This document shows, one piece after another, positions 1-8,448 of a stretch of DNA of 17,980 nt. Each line of letters opens with the position of its first letter. Positions within the stretch are counted from its first letter, which is position 1. Under the pieces are notes generated by a model. It saw nothing but the letters and a program-made list of their open reading frames with translations, did not search any database and was not told where the DNA came from. This DNA is from Candidatus Latescibacterota bacterium (lineage in GTDB: Bacteria > JAAXHH01 > JACQVL01): positions 1-17,980 of the forward strand of contig JACQVL010000275.1 of assembly GCA_016209865.1 (NCBI GenBank), read 5' to 3'. The position numbers and the translations under genes are program-made.

Positions 1-170
1 CCACGACGGAGCCCGCCTCGATCACGTTGAACGGCCGCCCCTATCGTGTGACGCATGATGTGACGGATGAGGCAGGGCTGTGGACGCTGACGGTGCGCGT
101 CTACCGGGGGACGGAGTCTTCCCCACTCGTCCAGGTGACGACCCTGACGTATCCTGGGGAACCGCCATGA
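1..170 (+). CDS. Pseudopilin-like protein, C-terminal fragment
   Basis: The reading frame is open from the left edge (codons begin at base 3) to a TGA at 168-170. The 55 visible residues end in a beta-rich segment (GLWTLTVRVYRG, then VQVTTLTYPGEPP). That is the kind of tail found in GspI/PilV minor pseudopilins, but no diagnostic N-terminus is present. The assignment rests mainly on its neighbour: its stop overlaps the start of a clear prepilin-type gene by ATGA, the usual arrangement of minor pseudopilin genes of type II secretion or type IV pilus systems. It could instead be another beta-rich protein. Confidence 0.6.
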   Translation, partial: TTEPASITLNGRPYRVTHDVTDEAGLWTLTVRVYRGTESSPLVQVTTLTYPGEPP

Positions 171-1027
171 TTGCAACGCCCCGTTCATCGTGGCCCGGCG
201 CCGGGACGATGTGGCGCGATCAACGCGGGTTTACCGTCGTCGAGCTGCTGTCGGCCAGTCTCCTGACGCTGTGTTTTTTCGGCTGGCTGACGTATGCCTA
301 TGTGACCGTGACGCGCGCGACCCTGGCCTGGCAGGCTGAATCGGCCGTGGCGGCCATGACGCAGCGCGCCGTCGCGACGCTGACACGAGTCGTGGAGCGT
401 GCCGTGACGCTGGAAGGGTTGTCGACCTCTGGCGTCACGCTCTACCGGACCGACGGCCGGACGATCATCTATCAGCAACGATCCGATGGGGTGTACCGGG
501 ATGAGCATATCTGGAGCGGCGGTGGAGTCACGCTGACGGCCCTACAACTCACGGGACTGTGGGATCAGACCGATGCGGTCTCGGGTCTGCAAGTCCTGAG
601 TGAGGCTCCTCCCACGACGCCCCCGACCGTACCGCCCGCATGGCTGCGCGTCACCGTGACCGGGCAAGGCCATGACCGGACGTACACCGTCCAAACGCTT
701 GTCCGCCTCTACTGTCAACGTCCCGTGCTTCTCCGTCCTTCTGTTTTCACCGATCACCGATCACCGACCACCGCTCTACCCCCCCACGCTCTGCCGCTCG
801 ATCTTGATCTCCGGATGAGCTTTGATGTTCAACCGGAAGTACACGCCCTGCCCGAACCCGGTCGGCGTCCACCGGACGACCATCTCCCAGCAGTGCAGGT
901 CGCGGTAAAAACTGAACGTCTGAGAGACGAAACGCCTCAACCGGATGTCGTAGTTCATCGAGTGCTCCACCCGCACGCTCCGGGTCAGACGGTTCGACAG
1001 ACGAATGGCGTCGGTGACACTCGCTAA
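167..1027 (+). CDS. Prepilin-type N-terminal cleavage/methylation protein (GspJ/PilW-like minor pseudopilin)
   Basis: The start at 167 overlaps the upstream stop (ATGA), so translation is probably coupled; a start 87 bp earlier in the same frame would overlap the upstream gene. Residues 18-26 (DQRGFTVVE) form a prepilin peptidase site: cleavage after G21, with F22 becoming the methylated first residue and E26 the conserved +5 glutamate. A hydrophobic helix (about 22-50) follows, then a beta-rich domain to about residue 190. This fits a minor pseudopilin of type II secretion or type IV pili, processed in the inner membrane. The frame does not stop where the family would be expected to end (about 190-200 residues). 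It runs through a 7-bp repeat array at 747-774 and then 252 bp antisense to lptD before a TAA. Residues after about 193 have no pilin character and are probably an accidental extension. The fold and start are well supported; the true C-terminus is doubtful. Confidence 0.8.
   Translation: MIATPRSSWPGAGTMWRDQRGFTVVELLSASLLTLCFFGWLTYAYVTVTRATLAWQAESAVAAMTQRAVATLTRVVERAVTLEGLSTSGVTLYRTDGRTIIYQQRSDGVYRDEHIWSGGGVTLTALQLTGLWDQTDAVSGLQVLSEAPPTTPPTVPPAWLRVTVTGQGHDRTYTVQTLVRLYCQRPVLLRPSVFTDHRSPTTALPPHALPLDLDLRMSFDVQPEVHALPEPGRRPPDDHLPAVQVAVKTERLRDETPQPDVVVHRVLHPHAPGQTVRQTNGVGDTR
747..774. repeat. Heptamer array, TCACCGA family (4 units)
   Basis: Three perfect TCACCGA units in a row and a fourth diverged one (CCACCGC). 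The array lies between the natural end of the pseudopilin domain and the lptD stop codon at 776-778. It is translated in the pseudopilin frame as TDHRSPTTA. The same family recurs in the same orientation at 4305-4339. Confidence 0.9.
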
Positions 1028-3177
1028 GCTGAACCGGGCTGACGTGTTGGCCAGATGGCTCCCGGTGCGAAACCCGGCGGCCGGGAAGAGGCGACTGATC
1101 GTGTACCGGTGGGTCACCGTCACCGTCCACGGGCCTTTGATCTGATCGAACCGTTCGTCGAACCGGTCGTTCCCGAACGCCGACGCGCTCCGTCCCGGCC
1201 CGCCCGCTGCATCGAAGTATCCTTGTCCTTCCAATCCCACCGACTGGCCCGGCAGGCCGGAGACGGGAAGGCCTGGGGTGAAGCCTGCTCCGCCCTGGCC
1301 GTGCAGGTTGATGGACGTGGTAACGTTCACACTCTTCAGCCAGGGCGGCCGCAACGTCGTCATGTCCGGTTCGTAGAAATCATGGGTGAAGTTGGCGTCG
1401 ACGTTGACCGACCTGGCCGGGATGCGGACGGAGGTGAGCAGGTCGGCGAGCTTGCGTGTCGTCGCCTGGAAGTTGTACCCGGAGGAGACGTTCACGAACA
1501 GCAGGTCGAATTTTCGCTCGCTCTCCCCCTTCAGCGTCTTGGCCTGGAGGACGTTGGCCAGGGTGAAGTTGACCGACCGGGAGACGACCGCAAACCGCTG
1601 CAGCGGTCGATCCTGGCCGGACTGCGTGAACGACAGCGACGGAGTCACGACGTGCCGGATCGCCTGCAGCCGGCCGAGATGCGGCTGGAACAGGCCGTAC
1701 AACGTCGTGTTCGCCTGGAGGCCGGCGTTGTACGCCCCCTGCCGGCCCAAGGAATCTGACCGTCCTGGCCGGGTCTCCCGGACCCACATTTCCGTATAAT
1801 CAGACCGGGGCTGCATCCTGAACCATCCGCCGAGCGTCTGCTGGGACGACAGGTTGAACCGCTGTGTCAGGTCCTGACGGGTCTGAGTGGTGCCCTTCTT
1901 CTGATCCAGAATCGTCGCGTTGTAGCCGTAGAGGATCGACTGGTACCAGCGCGGCGGGGCCAGCCGGTCGGGCACCTGGCTCCCCGGGCTGGGCAGTCCG
2001 CCCAGGCGGCGGCGCTGGGTCGGGGCGATGATCGGCCGGGTGGGCAGCCGGAGACTCAGCGTCGTCGTCGGCCGGACCAGCTTCCCGGTCAGACTACTCG
2101 TTTCGGAGACGGTGAGGTTCAGGCTCTTCTGCCCCCACGTCTTGTCCACGGAGAAGTTCGACCGGAGCGCGCGCTGGAGGCGTCCGGGGTCTGTCCCGCG
2201 CGTCGTCGACTGGACGAACGAGAGGCTGTTCGCAAACTCCCCCCGTCCGGAGACCCGCAGGTCCGGCCGCACCTCCTGCCAGTGGCTGGCCTGCACGTCC
2301 CACCCGGTCGTGTGGAAATCGTAGCCGCTCCGGTACGACCCGGTGATCAGCCCGTTCAGCCGCCGGGTCTGCGCGTACCGGAGCGCCGGCCGGAGGAACA
2401 TCCCCTGATTCGCCGAGAAATCCCCGCTGAGCTTGAAGTCCCAGTACTCACTCCCCGCCCAGTAGTACCCGACGTTCCGCACGTACGTCCCCTCCGTCGC
2501 TCCCGTCCCGTACGTGGGCATCGTAAACCCGGAATGCCGTCCCCGCTTGAGGGGCAGGACGTAGAACGGAACGTAGAAGACCGGCACCGGGCCGAGGTAG
2601 CCGACGACCGACCGGACGATGGCTTTGTCGTTGGGGATGATCTTCAACTGCTTGCTCCGGAGATGGTAGTGTTCGTGGCCGGTCAGGTTGCAGGTGGTGT
2701 ACCGGCCGGAATCCACATTGAGGATGTTCTCCGCGTCCATGCGGATTTGCTCGCCCTCGAAGAATCCCTGCTCGTACTGCGTCCGCCCTCGGAAGATGCG
2801 CCCGCGCTTCGTCCTGATGCTGTATATCATCCGGTCGCCGACGAGCGTGCCCTGGGGGTCCTGGAGGGTCGGGAGCTGGTTGCTCGCGCGTCCGGTGGAG
2901 GAATCCAGTCCCCCTTCGGCGGTGAGGATCTCGGTCCGCGTGTCGAACCTCACCCGCCCGGCGGTCAGCGTGATGTTCTCGTACTTGATCGTCGTATTCC
3001 CGCTGAGGACGAGGGTGCTATCGTCCACGCTGTACGACACCGAATCAGCGGCGTAGGTGATCGTCTCCGAGGTGTCCGGGACGGTTATCTGGGCGAACAC
3101 GCGGGAGGGAAGGGCGAGGGTGAGAAGGAAGAGAAGGGAAAATAGCAGAGGGGCACCTGCTATTTTTTCGCCCGCAT

Positions 3178-3181
<4 letters not shown>
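776..3181 (-). CDS. lptD: LPS assembly outer-membrane protein LptD
   Basis: An 801-residue outer-membrane beta-barrel protein that, with LptE, inserts lipopolysaccharide into the outer leaflet. Residues 1-30 are a signal peptide (hydrophobic LLFSLLFLLTLAL, probable cleavage after VFA). Residues about 38-150 form an OstA/LptA-like jellyroll that would receive LPS from the periplasmic bridge. The central part carries hallmarks of the family: GPVPVFYVPFYVLP (197-210), then RHSGFTMPTYG and the YYW segment near 239-241. The rest, rich in alternating aromatic and polar residues, is the barrel. 'DLHCWEM' and the closing 'HPEIKIE' stretch recall FCB-group LptD. Only C164 and C764 are cysteines, so the four-Cys disulfide pattern of E. 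coli LptD is absent. The start ATG overlaps the stop of the upstream ABC ATPase gene by 4 bp. No lptA, lptC or lptE is visible here. Confidence 0.88.
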
Positions 3182-4281
<1,100 letters not shown>

Positions 4282-4304
4282 AGTCCTGTTCTCCTACACG
4301 TTTT

Positions 4305-4339
4305 TCACCGATCACCGACCACCGATCACTGACCCCTGA
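4305..4339. repeat. Heptamer array, TCACCGA family (5 units)
   Basis: Units TCACCGA, TCACCGA, CCACCGA, TCACTGA, CCCCTGA. It lies between the VanZ-like gene and the ABC ATPase gene and enters the former: the TGA stop (complement of 4326-4328) and the last codons of the VanZ-like gene are repeat units. Its first 20 bases match 754-773 exactly. Confidence 0.9.
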
Positions 4340-5477
4340 CTCGCCGCCTGCTGGCCCGCACCCCGCAGAACACAACCCCGCCTACGATGCACACCACCAC
4401 GATCCACATCGTCCGTTCGCTGAACCGGGTGATGAGATGGGCGCGCACCGGGCTGTCGTACGGCTCACGGCCGCGGCGGCCGGCCTCAGCCAGACACCGC
4501 CGGGTCGCGTCGTCCGTCCATTCCGTGAACCCGCCCGCCTGCTGGAGGTACGCCCGGTAGAACGTCGTCAGGACCAAATGCTCTTTGTAGGCGACGAAGG
4601 AGTTCTGACGCTTAAAGAAATACGTATCTCGCCGGAAACGGTGCACGTATCCTTCGTCAAAATACGGGTCGTCCGGGGCTGCGGTCGAGACCGTCTCCGT
4701 GAACCGGACCCAAAAGGCCGCACGCTCCGGCTGGGCGAGGTACTGCCGGTCGCGGTCGAGCAATTCCGACCGGGTATACGTCGAGTAGAACGTCCCGATC
4801 TGAGGGTCGGTGATGCGATACCCGAACCCGCTCACCCGCGAGGCAAAGACAGCGGACAGGATAATGAGCGCCGATACTTCGACCGCCAGCATCCGGCCTC
4901 CGGCCACCGTCGGCCGGCGCCAGGTCAGCGGCGGCCGCACGACGGCGGCGATGAAGGCTAAGACGAGTCCCCCCGCCACCGCGTTCATGTACACATCCCG
5001 CAGGTCCCCGACCCGATCCGGGATGGCCGCCTGGATCAACTCGTCGAGCAGCCCGCTCAGCGTCACCAGGAGCACCCCGTGGGCGTAGAGCGCAGAGTCG
5101 CGCGTCGTCGCCCGCAGCGCCCAGTAGATCAGTCCCCCCAAAAGGCCGTACTGGATGAAATGGATCTTTTCGATGATGATCGAGACCTGGGAGAACGCAT
5201 ACCCGTAGGCCCCCGCGATCACCACAAACCCGATGTACACGCTCACCCGCCGCTCCCGCCGGCGGATGATGACGGACACGAGCCATCCCGCGCCTGCGAC
5301 GGTCAGGAGCACCCCCACTCCCTGGCCGACTCGTTCAAGCCCGACCGCGTCCGTGAACGCATCCCGCCAGGCGGGGATGTACGGGAGCGTGGCGTACGTG
5401 ACGGACAGGTACCCCACGACGAGGAGCCAGCGACGGCCGCAGGTCGAGCGGAACACGGCGGGAAGGACGGAGGTCAT
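4326..5477 (-). CDS. VanZ-like family membrane protein with extra C-terminal domain
   Basis: A polytopic inner-membrane protein of 383 residues. The start is placed at 5477 because its ATG overlaps the upstream stop by 4 bp; an upstream start at 5510 is possible but would overlap more. The N-terminal half (to about residue 190) has several hydrophobic helices and VanZ-family signatures: 'EKIHFIQYGLLGG' and 'DELIQAAIPDRVGDLRDVYMNAVAG', that is D-E-x-x-Q, P-x-R, D-x-x-x-N-x-x-G. After one more helix (ALIILSAVFAS) comes about 140 charged residues with no recognised family, probably outside the cytoplasm, then a final helix (MWIVVVCIVGGVVFCGV) and a basic tail. VanZ proteins are linked to low-level teicoplanin resistance, but most bacterial homologues have no known role. 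The stop codon lies in a heptamer repeat. Confidence 0.75.
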   Translation of the reverse strand: MTSVLPAVFRSTCGRRWLLVVGYLSVTYATLPYIPAWRDAFTDAVGLERVGQGVGVLLTVAGAGWLVSVIIRRRERRVSVYIGFVVIAGAYGYAFSQVSIIIEKIHFIQYGLLGGLIYWALRATTRDSALYAHGVLLVTLSGLLDELIQAAIPDRVGDLRDVYMNAVAGGLVLAFIAAVVRPPLTWRRPTVAGGRMLAVEVSALIILSAVFASRVSGFGYRITDPQIGTFYSTYTRSELLDRDRQYLAQPERAAFWVRFTETVSTAAPDDPYFDEGYVHRFRRDTYFFKRQNSFVAYKEHLVLTTFYRAYLQQAGGFTEWTDDATRRCLAEAGRRGREPYDSPVRAHLITRFSERTMWIVVVCIVGGVVFCGVRASRRRVRGQ

Positions 5478-6358
5478 CGCGCACCCTTGCTCATCTCCGA
5501 TTCTTTCCACGCGGTGTACCAGAGGCTGGTTAAGAAATGGCTGCCATGGGCAAGTCGCTGCTGGACGAAGGTTTTCGTCGCGCTATCGGGAGCCTTCAGC
5601 TTGCCCGTTTCATCCAGCCGGTAGACCTCATCAATCCCGGCGAACGACTGGGCGAGCGCCTCGCGGATGGCATCCGACAGGTTAGGATAGACGACCGGCG
5701 CGCCGACATACTTCCGGCAGTCTGCCTGTTGGATGAATTTATCGACGAAGACGCCCTCAAACCGCTCATGAATCCCCTTGCCCGTGATGACGGTGCCCCG
5801 CTGGTCGACGCGACCGTTAAAATGGATCGTCGTATGGAGCGGCTGGGCGGTATCGCCCGCGTAGTGGCTGAGCAGGCCGGCGTAGACGAGGATTTCCTGC
5901 TGAATGGACGGGTTGGTCGGGTCCTTCCGGTACTGCGCGAACGTGCCGCGCAGGCGCTGATAGTCCTCGGTCAGCCGGTACGGGAGCAGGCCGATACCGG
6001 CCGGGGTCTCTTTCATCTCGAAGTACGTTTTGAGCGCCGCGTACCGGTCTGACTGGAACGCCAGCTTCGTCGGGTTGGCCGCTAATTTTTCGGTGTCGAG
6101 GTAATGGTCTGGCCCTTCCGTCCGCCCCAGCTCCGTCCCAAACCTCCGCCACTCATCGGGCTGGCTGCTCAGCCGAATCAGGGTGGCGGCGCCGTCTTTG
6201 AAGAACCGGGGCATGTCGTCGGGGAGCGCGGCGACCGCGTTGGCCGTGACGATCCGGTGGCCTTTCTCCCACCAGGCAAGGGCGGGAACGGGGAGTGTGA
6301 GGGGGGTCGTGAGGAGGAAGAAGCAAAACAAAAGGATTCTGTTGCCTGTGGTGCGCAT
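5474..6358 (-). CDS. Secreted S1/P1-like zinc-dependent nuclease/phospholipase C-fold hydrolase
   Basis: 294 residues with a signal peptide (hydrophobic residues 8-26) that should be cut after ALA at 28, leaving W29 as the mature N-terminus. In the P1/S1 nuclease family the N-terminal Trp itself binds zinc, and the other ligands fit: W29 and H34 (the W1/H6 spacing of P1 nuclease), D68, H85 in DHYLD, H165 and D169 in LSHYAGD, H175 in AQPLH, and H197 in HERFEG followed by E201 where P1 has Asp. The three-zinc site therefore looks complete. Fungal members cut single-stranded nucleic acids and have 3'-nucleotidase activity; related bacterial enzymes are phospholipases C, so the substrate is uncertain. 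It appears to lead the run ending in lptD, and its stop overlaps the start of the VanZ-like gene by ATGA. No strong ribosome site precedes the ATG. Confidence 0.82.
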   Translation of the reverse strand: MRTTGNRILLFCFFLLTTPLTLPVPALAWWEKGHRIVTANAVAALPDDMPRFFKDGAATLIRLSSQPDEWRRFGTELGRTEGPDHYLDTEKLAANPTKLAFQSDRYAALKTYFEMKETPAGIGLLPYRLTEDYQRLRGTFAQYRKDPTNPSIQQEILVYAGLLSHYAGDTAQPLHTTIHFNGRVDQRGTVITGKGIHERFEGVFVDKFIQQADCRKYVGAPVVYPNLSDAIREALAQSFAGIDEVYRLDETGKLKAPDSATKTFVQQRLAHGSHFLTSLWYTAWKESEMSKGAR

Positions 6359-6391
6359 TGGGGTTCATTCAACCTTTCGAGGGTTTTGTTT

Positions 6392-6416
6392 GCCACTTTC
6401 TTTAGAAGAAAGTGGC
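6392..6416. other. Perfect hairpin, 11-bp stem and 3-nt loop
   Basis: GCCACTTTCTT, loop TAG, AAGAAAGTGGC. The arms are perfectly complementary. It lies about 33 nt upstream of the nuclease start codon, so it would fall in that gene's leader if transcription starts beyond it. No T-run follows on either strand, so it is not a standard intrinsic terminator. Confidence 0.7.
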
Positions 6417-6501
6417 GCAAAGAAGCGCACATTTCCAGGCTCGCAGTGACGGCTTCGTATAGCTCTGCTATCGGGCAACTCCCCTCTCCCTACCCCTTCG
6501 C

Positions 6502-6522
6502 TGATTCGTCTGCGACGAATCA
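6502..6522. other. Perfect hairpin, 9-bp stem and 3-nt loop
   Basis: TGATTCGTC, loop TGC, GACGAATCA. The arms are perfectly complementary. It has the same stem-TGC-stem design as the palindrome at 10648-10670, though a different sequence. No T-run follows it. Confidence 0.65.
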
Positions 6523-6622
6523 ATGCCCACCCCTCGGTGCCTCCTCGTTGCCCTCAATCGCATGAAAATGTGCAGAAAGACTTATTGGAAAGACACAACG
6601 ATTTACCTATAAATGGGCGTCA

Positions 6623-6650
6623 ATCCAAAATCCAAAATCTAAAATCCAAA
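6623..6650. repeat. Heptamer array, ATCCAAA family (4 units)
   Basis: ATCCAAA, ATCCAAA, ATCTAAA, ATCCAAA, then a partial ATC. It lies 22 bp beyond the stop of the metallo-hydrolase gene, in an AT-rich patch. Confidence 0.9.
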
Positions 6651-6672
6651 ATCGTTTCACACCCTTTTAGGA

Positions 6673-7797
6673 TTACTTCTGCTTCTCAGTCCCCTCAGGG
6701 GCTGCCCCTTCCTCCTCTTCCGCCCCGGCCTGTGCCTTCGCTCCCTTCGCCTTCGCGGCGGCCCGGAGCTGGACGCGGAGTTTGGCTTCTTCGTACGCCC
6801 GTTCGACGTGGAGACGCGGGGTCCCTTGCGCCAATGACGGATAATCCGGCTGATGGGAGGACAGGTTCACCCCGGCCACCGTCTCGTCCAGCGTCGCGCC
6901 GCGCTCCACGAACGCCTCGACCTGCCTGAGCAGGTCGCGCAAGTACGACTGGAGCTGGTCGATCTTCTCCTTGCCCTGGAGGACGTGACCGTGGCCGGGG
7001 ATGATCGTCTCCGCGTCGAGCTTCTTCAGCCCCTCTAAGGTGCGGACCCACTGGTAGAGGTACCCATCCCCCACGTACGGCAGTCCCTCGGTCAGCATAT
7101 CCCCGGTGCAGAGCACCTTTTCCTTCGGCAGGAAGACGACGACATCCCCGGCGGTATGCGCCCGTCCTAAGTGGAGAATTTGGATCTCCCTGTCGCCCTT
7201 ATAGAGGATCAGACTTTTCTCGAGGACCAGGTTGGGCAGGGTCACTTTGATGTCCTGGAGGCTGCGGTAGAACCGTTCCGTCTTCCCTAAGCTATCCGCC
7301 AGCATCTGCTTTCGCGCCTGATCCTGCTCGACCGCGATCTGCTTCTTCAGGGTGTCGATCGTCGCCGGCAGGCCGCCGGTGAATCGCTTAAAACTCTCAG
7401 TCTCCATCCCCTTCTCCTGGAGCGTCTGACGGGTGAACGCCGAGGCGATGATGTCGGTATACGGCCCGAACACCTGGTTGCCGTCGGTATGGTCGAAATG
7501 GAAGTGGGTGTTGACGACGTACCGCACCCGCTTCGTCGTCAGGGTGGTCAGCTCTTGCAGCAGCCGCCGGGCGGCGAGCGGGGTCATGTGGGAGTCCACT
7601 AAGAGGGCATCATCCTCGTTGATGATGATCGCTGAATTCGCCCCCACCACCTCACGCCCGGTCCCGGACGCCTGGTAGATGGTGTCGGTGATCTTGTCAA
7701 AGACAAACGCGCGGTTGTTCGTCGTCTGGTTACTACAACTGACGACCAGGAGCGAGACGATCAGGAACGCGATAGGACGCAAACGGAGAGGCGACAT
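6673..7797 (-). CDS. Metallo-beta-lactamase-fold lipoprotein hydrolase
   Basis: The ATG at 7797 is preferred because AAAGGA lies 9 nt upstream; an in-frame ATG at 7821 has no such site. From 7797 the protein has 374 residues and a lipoprotein signal (SLLVVSC, acylated Cys at residue 21), so it is probably anchored in the periplasm. Metal ligands in order (numbered from 7797): H98-x-H100-x-D102-H103 (THFHFDH), H214 (GRAHTAGD), D233 (CTGD), H269 (PGHG). This is a complete di-metal site of the MBL-fold family. A helical insert of about 60 residues separates the first motif from the rest. The tail is rich in Ala, Lys and Glu (EEEEGAAPEG). Family members include B-type beta-lactamases and many hydrolases of esters and thioesters; the substrate cannot be assigned. 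The FmdB-like gene ends 51 bp upstream and may be cotranscribed. Confidence 0.85.
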   Translation of the reverse strand: MSPLRLRPIAFLIVSLLVVSCSNQTTNNRAFVFDKITDTIYQASGTGREVVGANSAIIINEDDALLVDSHMTPLAARRLLQELTTLTTKRVRYVVNTHFHFDHTDGNQVFGPYTDIIASAFTRQTLQEKGMETESFKRFTGGLPATIDTLKKQIAVEQDQARKQMLADSLGKTERFYRSLQDIKVTLPNLVLEKSLILYKGDREIQILHLGRAHTAGDVVVFLPKEKVLCTGDMLTEGLPYVGDGYLYQWVRTLEGLKKLDAETIIPGHGHVLQGKEKIDQLQSYLRDLLRQVEAFVERGATLDETVAGVNLSSHQPDYPSLAQGTPRLHVERAYEEAKLRVQLRAAAKAKGAKAQAGAEEEEGAAPEGTEKQK

Positions 7798-7848
7798 AAG
7801 GACGGTTCCTTTCTGGTTCATCGCCGCCGCATGGCGCGCGAGGATGTG

Positions 7849-8214
7849 TTATTGGAGGTCGTCAGAAGATTCAGAAGAAGCCGTTCCCCCCTCTGCTTCC
7901 CCTTCCACCGCGCTCATCATCTCATCGACCACTCCATCCGCATCCATCCCCATCTCCGGGCCGAGGGCTCCGCCTACTTGTTTGGCCCACCGGGCCAGGG
8001 CTTTGGGGTCTTCGAGGTCGCCCATCTTCGAGGGGTCGGCCAAGTTTTCCAGCATCGCGTCGGGCGAGCGAACCGTGGCGAACCGGGAGAACAACCGGGT
8101 CAGGTCTTTGCTCTGGCATTTCGGACACGACGGGTCTGTCGATCCCGCCGTCACGCCGTAGAGGAAACTGAACCGTCGCCCGCAGGGGTTACATTGATAC
8201 TCGTAAATCGGCAT
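7849..8214 (-). CDS. FmdB-type zinc-ribbon protein
   Basis: The start at 8214 gives the typical opening MPIYEYQC, with AAGGAGG 7 nt upstream; the frame is open further upstream but lacks this fit. The 121-residue protein has an N-terminal zinc ribbon with C8-x2-C11 and C30-x2-C33, the signature of the FmdB/CxxC regulatory family, named after a putative regulator of a formamidase operon. The rest is acidic and probably disordered (Met-, Asp- and Glu-rich, ending SSESSDDLQ). It lacks a signal peptide and is presumably cytoplasmic. A good promoter lies at 8274-8302, and the metallo-hydrolase gene follows on the same strand. The molecular role of the family is poorly known. Confidence 0.85.
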   Translation of the reverse strand: MPIYEYQCNPCGRRFSFLYGVTAGSTDPSCPKCQSKDLTRLFSRFATVRSPDAMLENLADPSKMGDLEDPKALARWAKQVGGALGPEMGMDADGVVDEMMSAVEGEAEGGTASSESSDDLQ

Positions 8215-8273
8215 GCCGCGCCCTCCTTCCCGCGTCCAATGAGTCTGACTGACAGCACGACGTCCCATGTTGT

Positions 8274-8302
8274 ATTGTGCCATACCTGCGGGGATTTGTC
8301 AA
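8274..8302 (-). promoter_or_regulatory. Sigma-70-type promoter for the FmdB-like/MBL pair
   Basis: On the minus strand TTGACA (8302-8297) is followed after 17 bp by CACAAT (8279-8274), with an extended -10 TG one base before the hexamer. It reads toward the ATG at 8214, giving a leader of about 50 nt. Confidence 0.65.
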
Positions 8303-8331
8303 CATAAACGTGCAGGCCGGCCGGAAATTTA

Positions 8332-8360
8332 TTGACAGGGAACGGAGCGGGGCGTAATGT
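8332..8360 (+). promoter_or_regulatory. Sigma-70-type promoter for the M28 gene
   Basis: TTGACA at 8332-8337, 17-bp spacer, TAATGT at 8355-8360 (a weak -10). It is divergent from the promoter at 8274-8302; the two -35 boxes are 29 bp apart and a GGCCGGCC palindrome (8315-8322) lies between them. The leader to the ATG would be about 80 nt and contains a heptamer array. Confidence 0.5.
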
Positions 8361-8377
8361 AGGGCGCTATGGAGTAA

Positions 8378-8405
8378 GGACGAAAGACGAAGGACGAAGG
8401 ACGAA
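8378..8405. repeat. Heptamer array, GGACGAA family (4 units)
   Basis: GGACGAA, AGACGAA, GGACGAA, GGACGAA, in the leader between the predicted promoter and the start of the M28 gene. It is the inverted partner of the array at 8490-8517: 25 of 28 positions can pair. Confidence 0.9.
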
Positions 8406-8448
8406 ACGGCAAGAACAAGACAGGGCATCGTTACCTACGGGTAAGAGA

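Larger units (their letters stand above)
6359..6672. other. Gene-free 314-bp stretch with hairpins and a heptamer array
   Basis: No credible gene lies here. Open frames across it are low-complexity continuations of shadow frames. It holds a perfect 11-bp-stem hairpin (6392-6416), a short GCGC inverted repeat (6415-6428), a 5-bp hairpin (6459-6471), a 9-bp-stem hairpin (6502-6522) and a heptamer array (6623-6650). The right half is AT-richer than its surroundings. It separates the start of the nuclease-to-lptD run from the 3' end of the metallo-hydrolase gene. I see no convincing promoter for the run. Confidence 0.7.

Noticed and set aside
1055-3145. Long plus-strand frames of up to 287 residues opposite lptD
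   Set aside because: They are rich in Arg, Pro and Val with no domain or signal, as expected for frames antisense to a GC-rich gene; lptD has clear family motifs throughout.
6104-6929. Plus-strand frames crossing the 6359-6672 gap
   Set aside because: Low-complexity translations that begin or end inside neighbouring genes on the other strand and include repeat and hairpin sequence.
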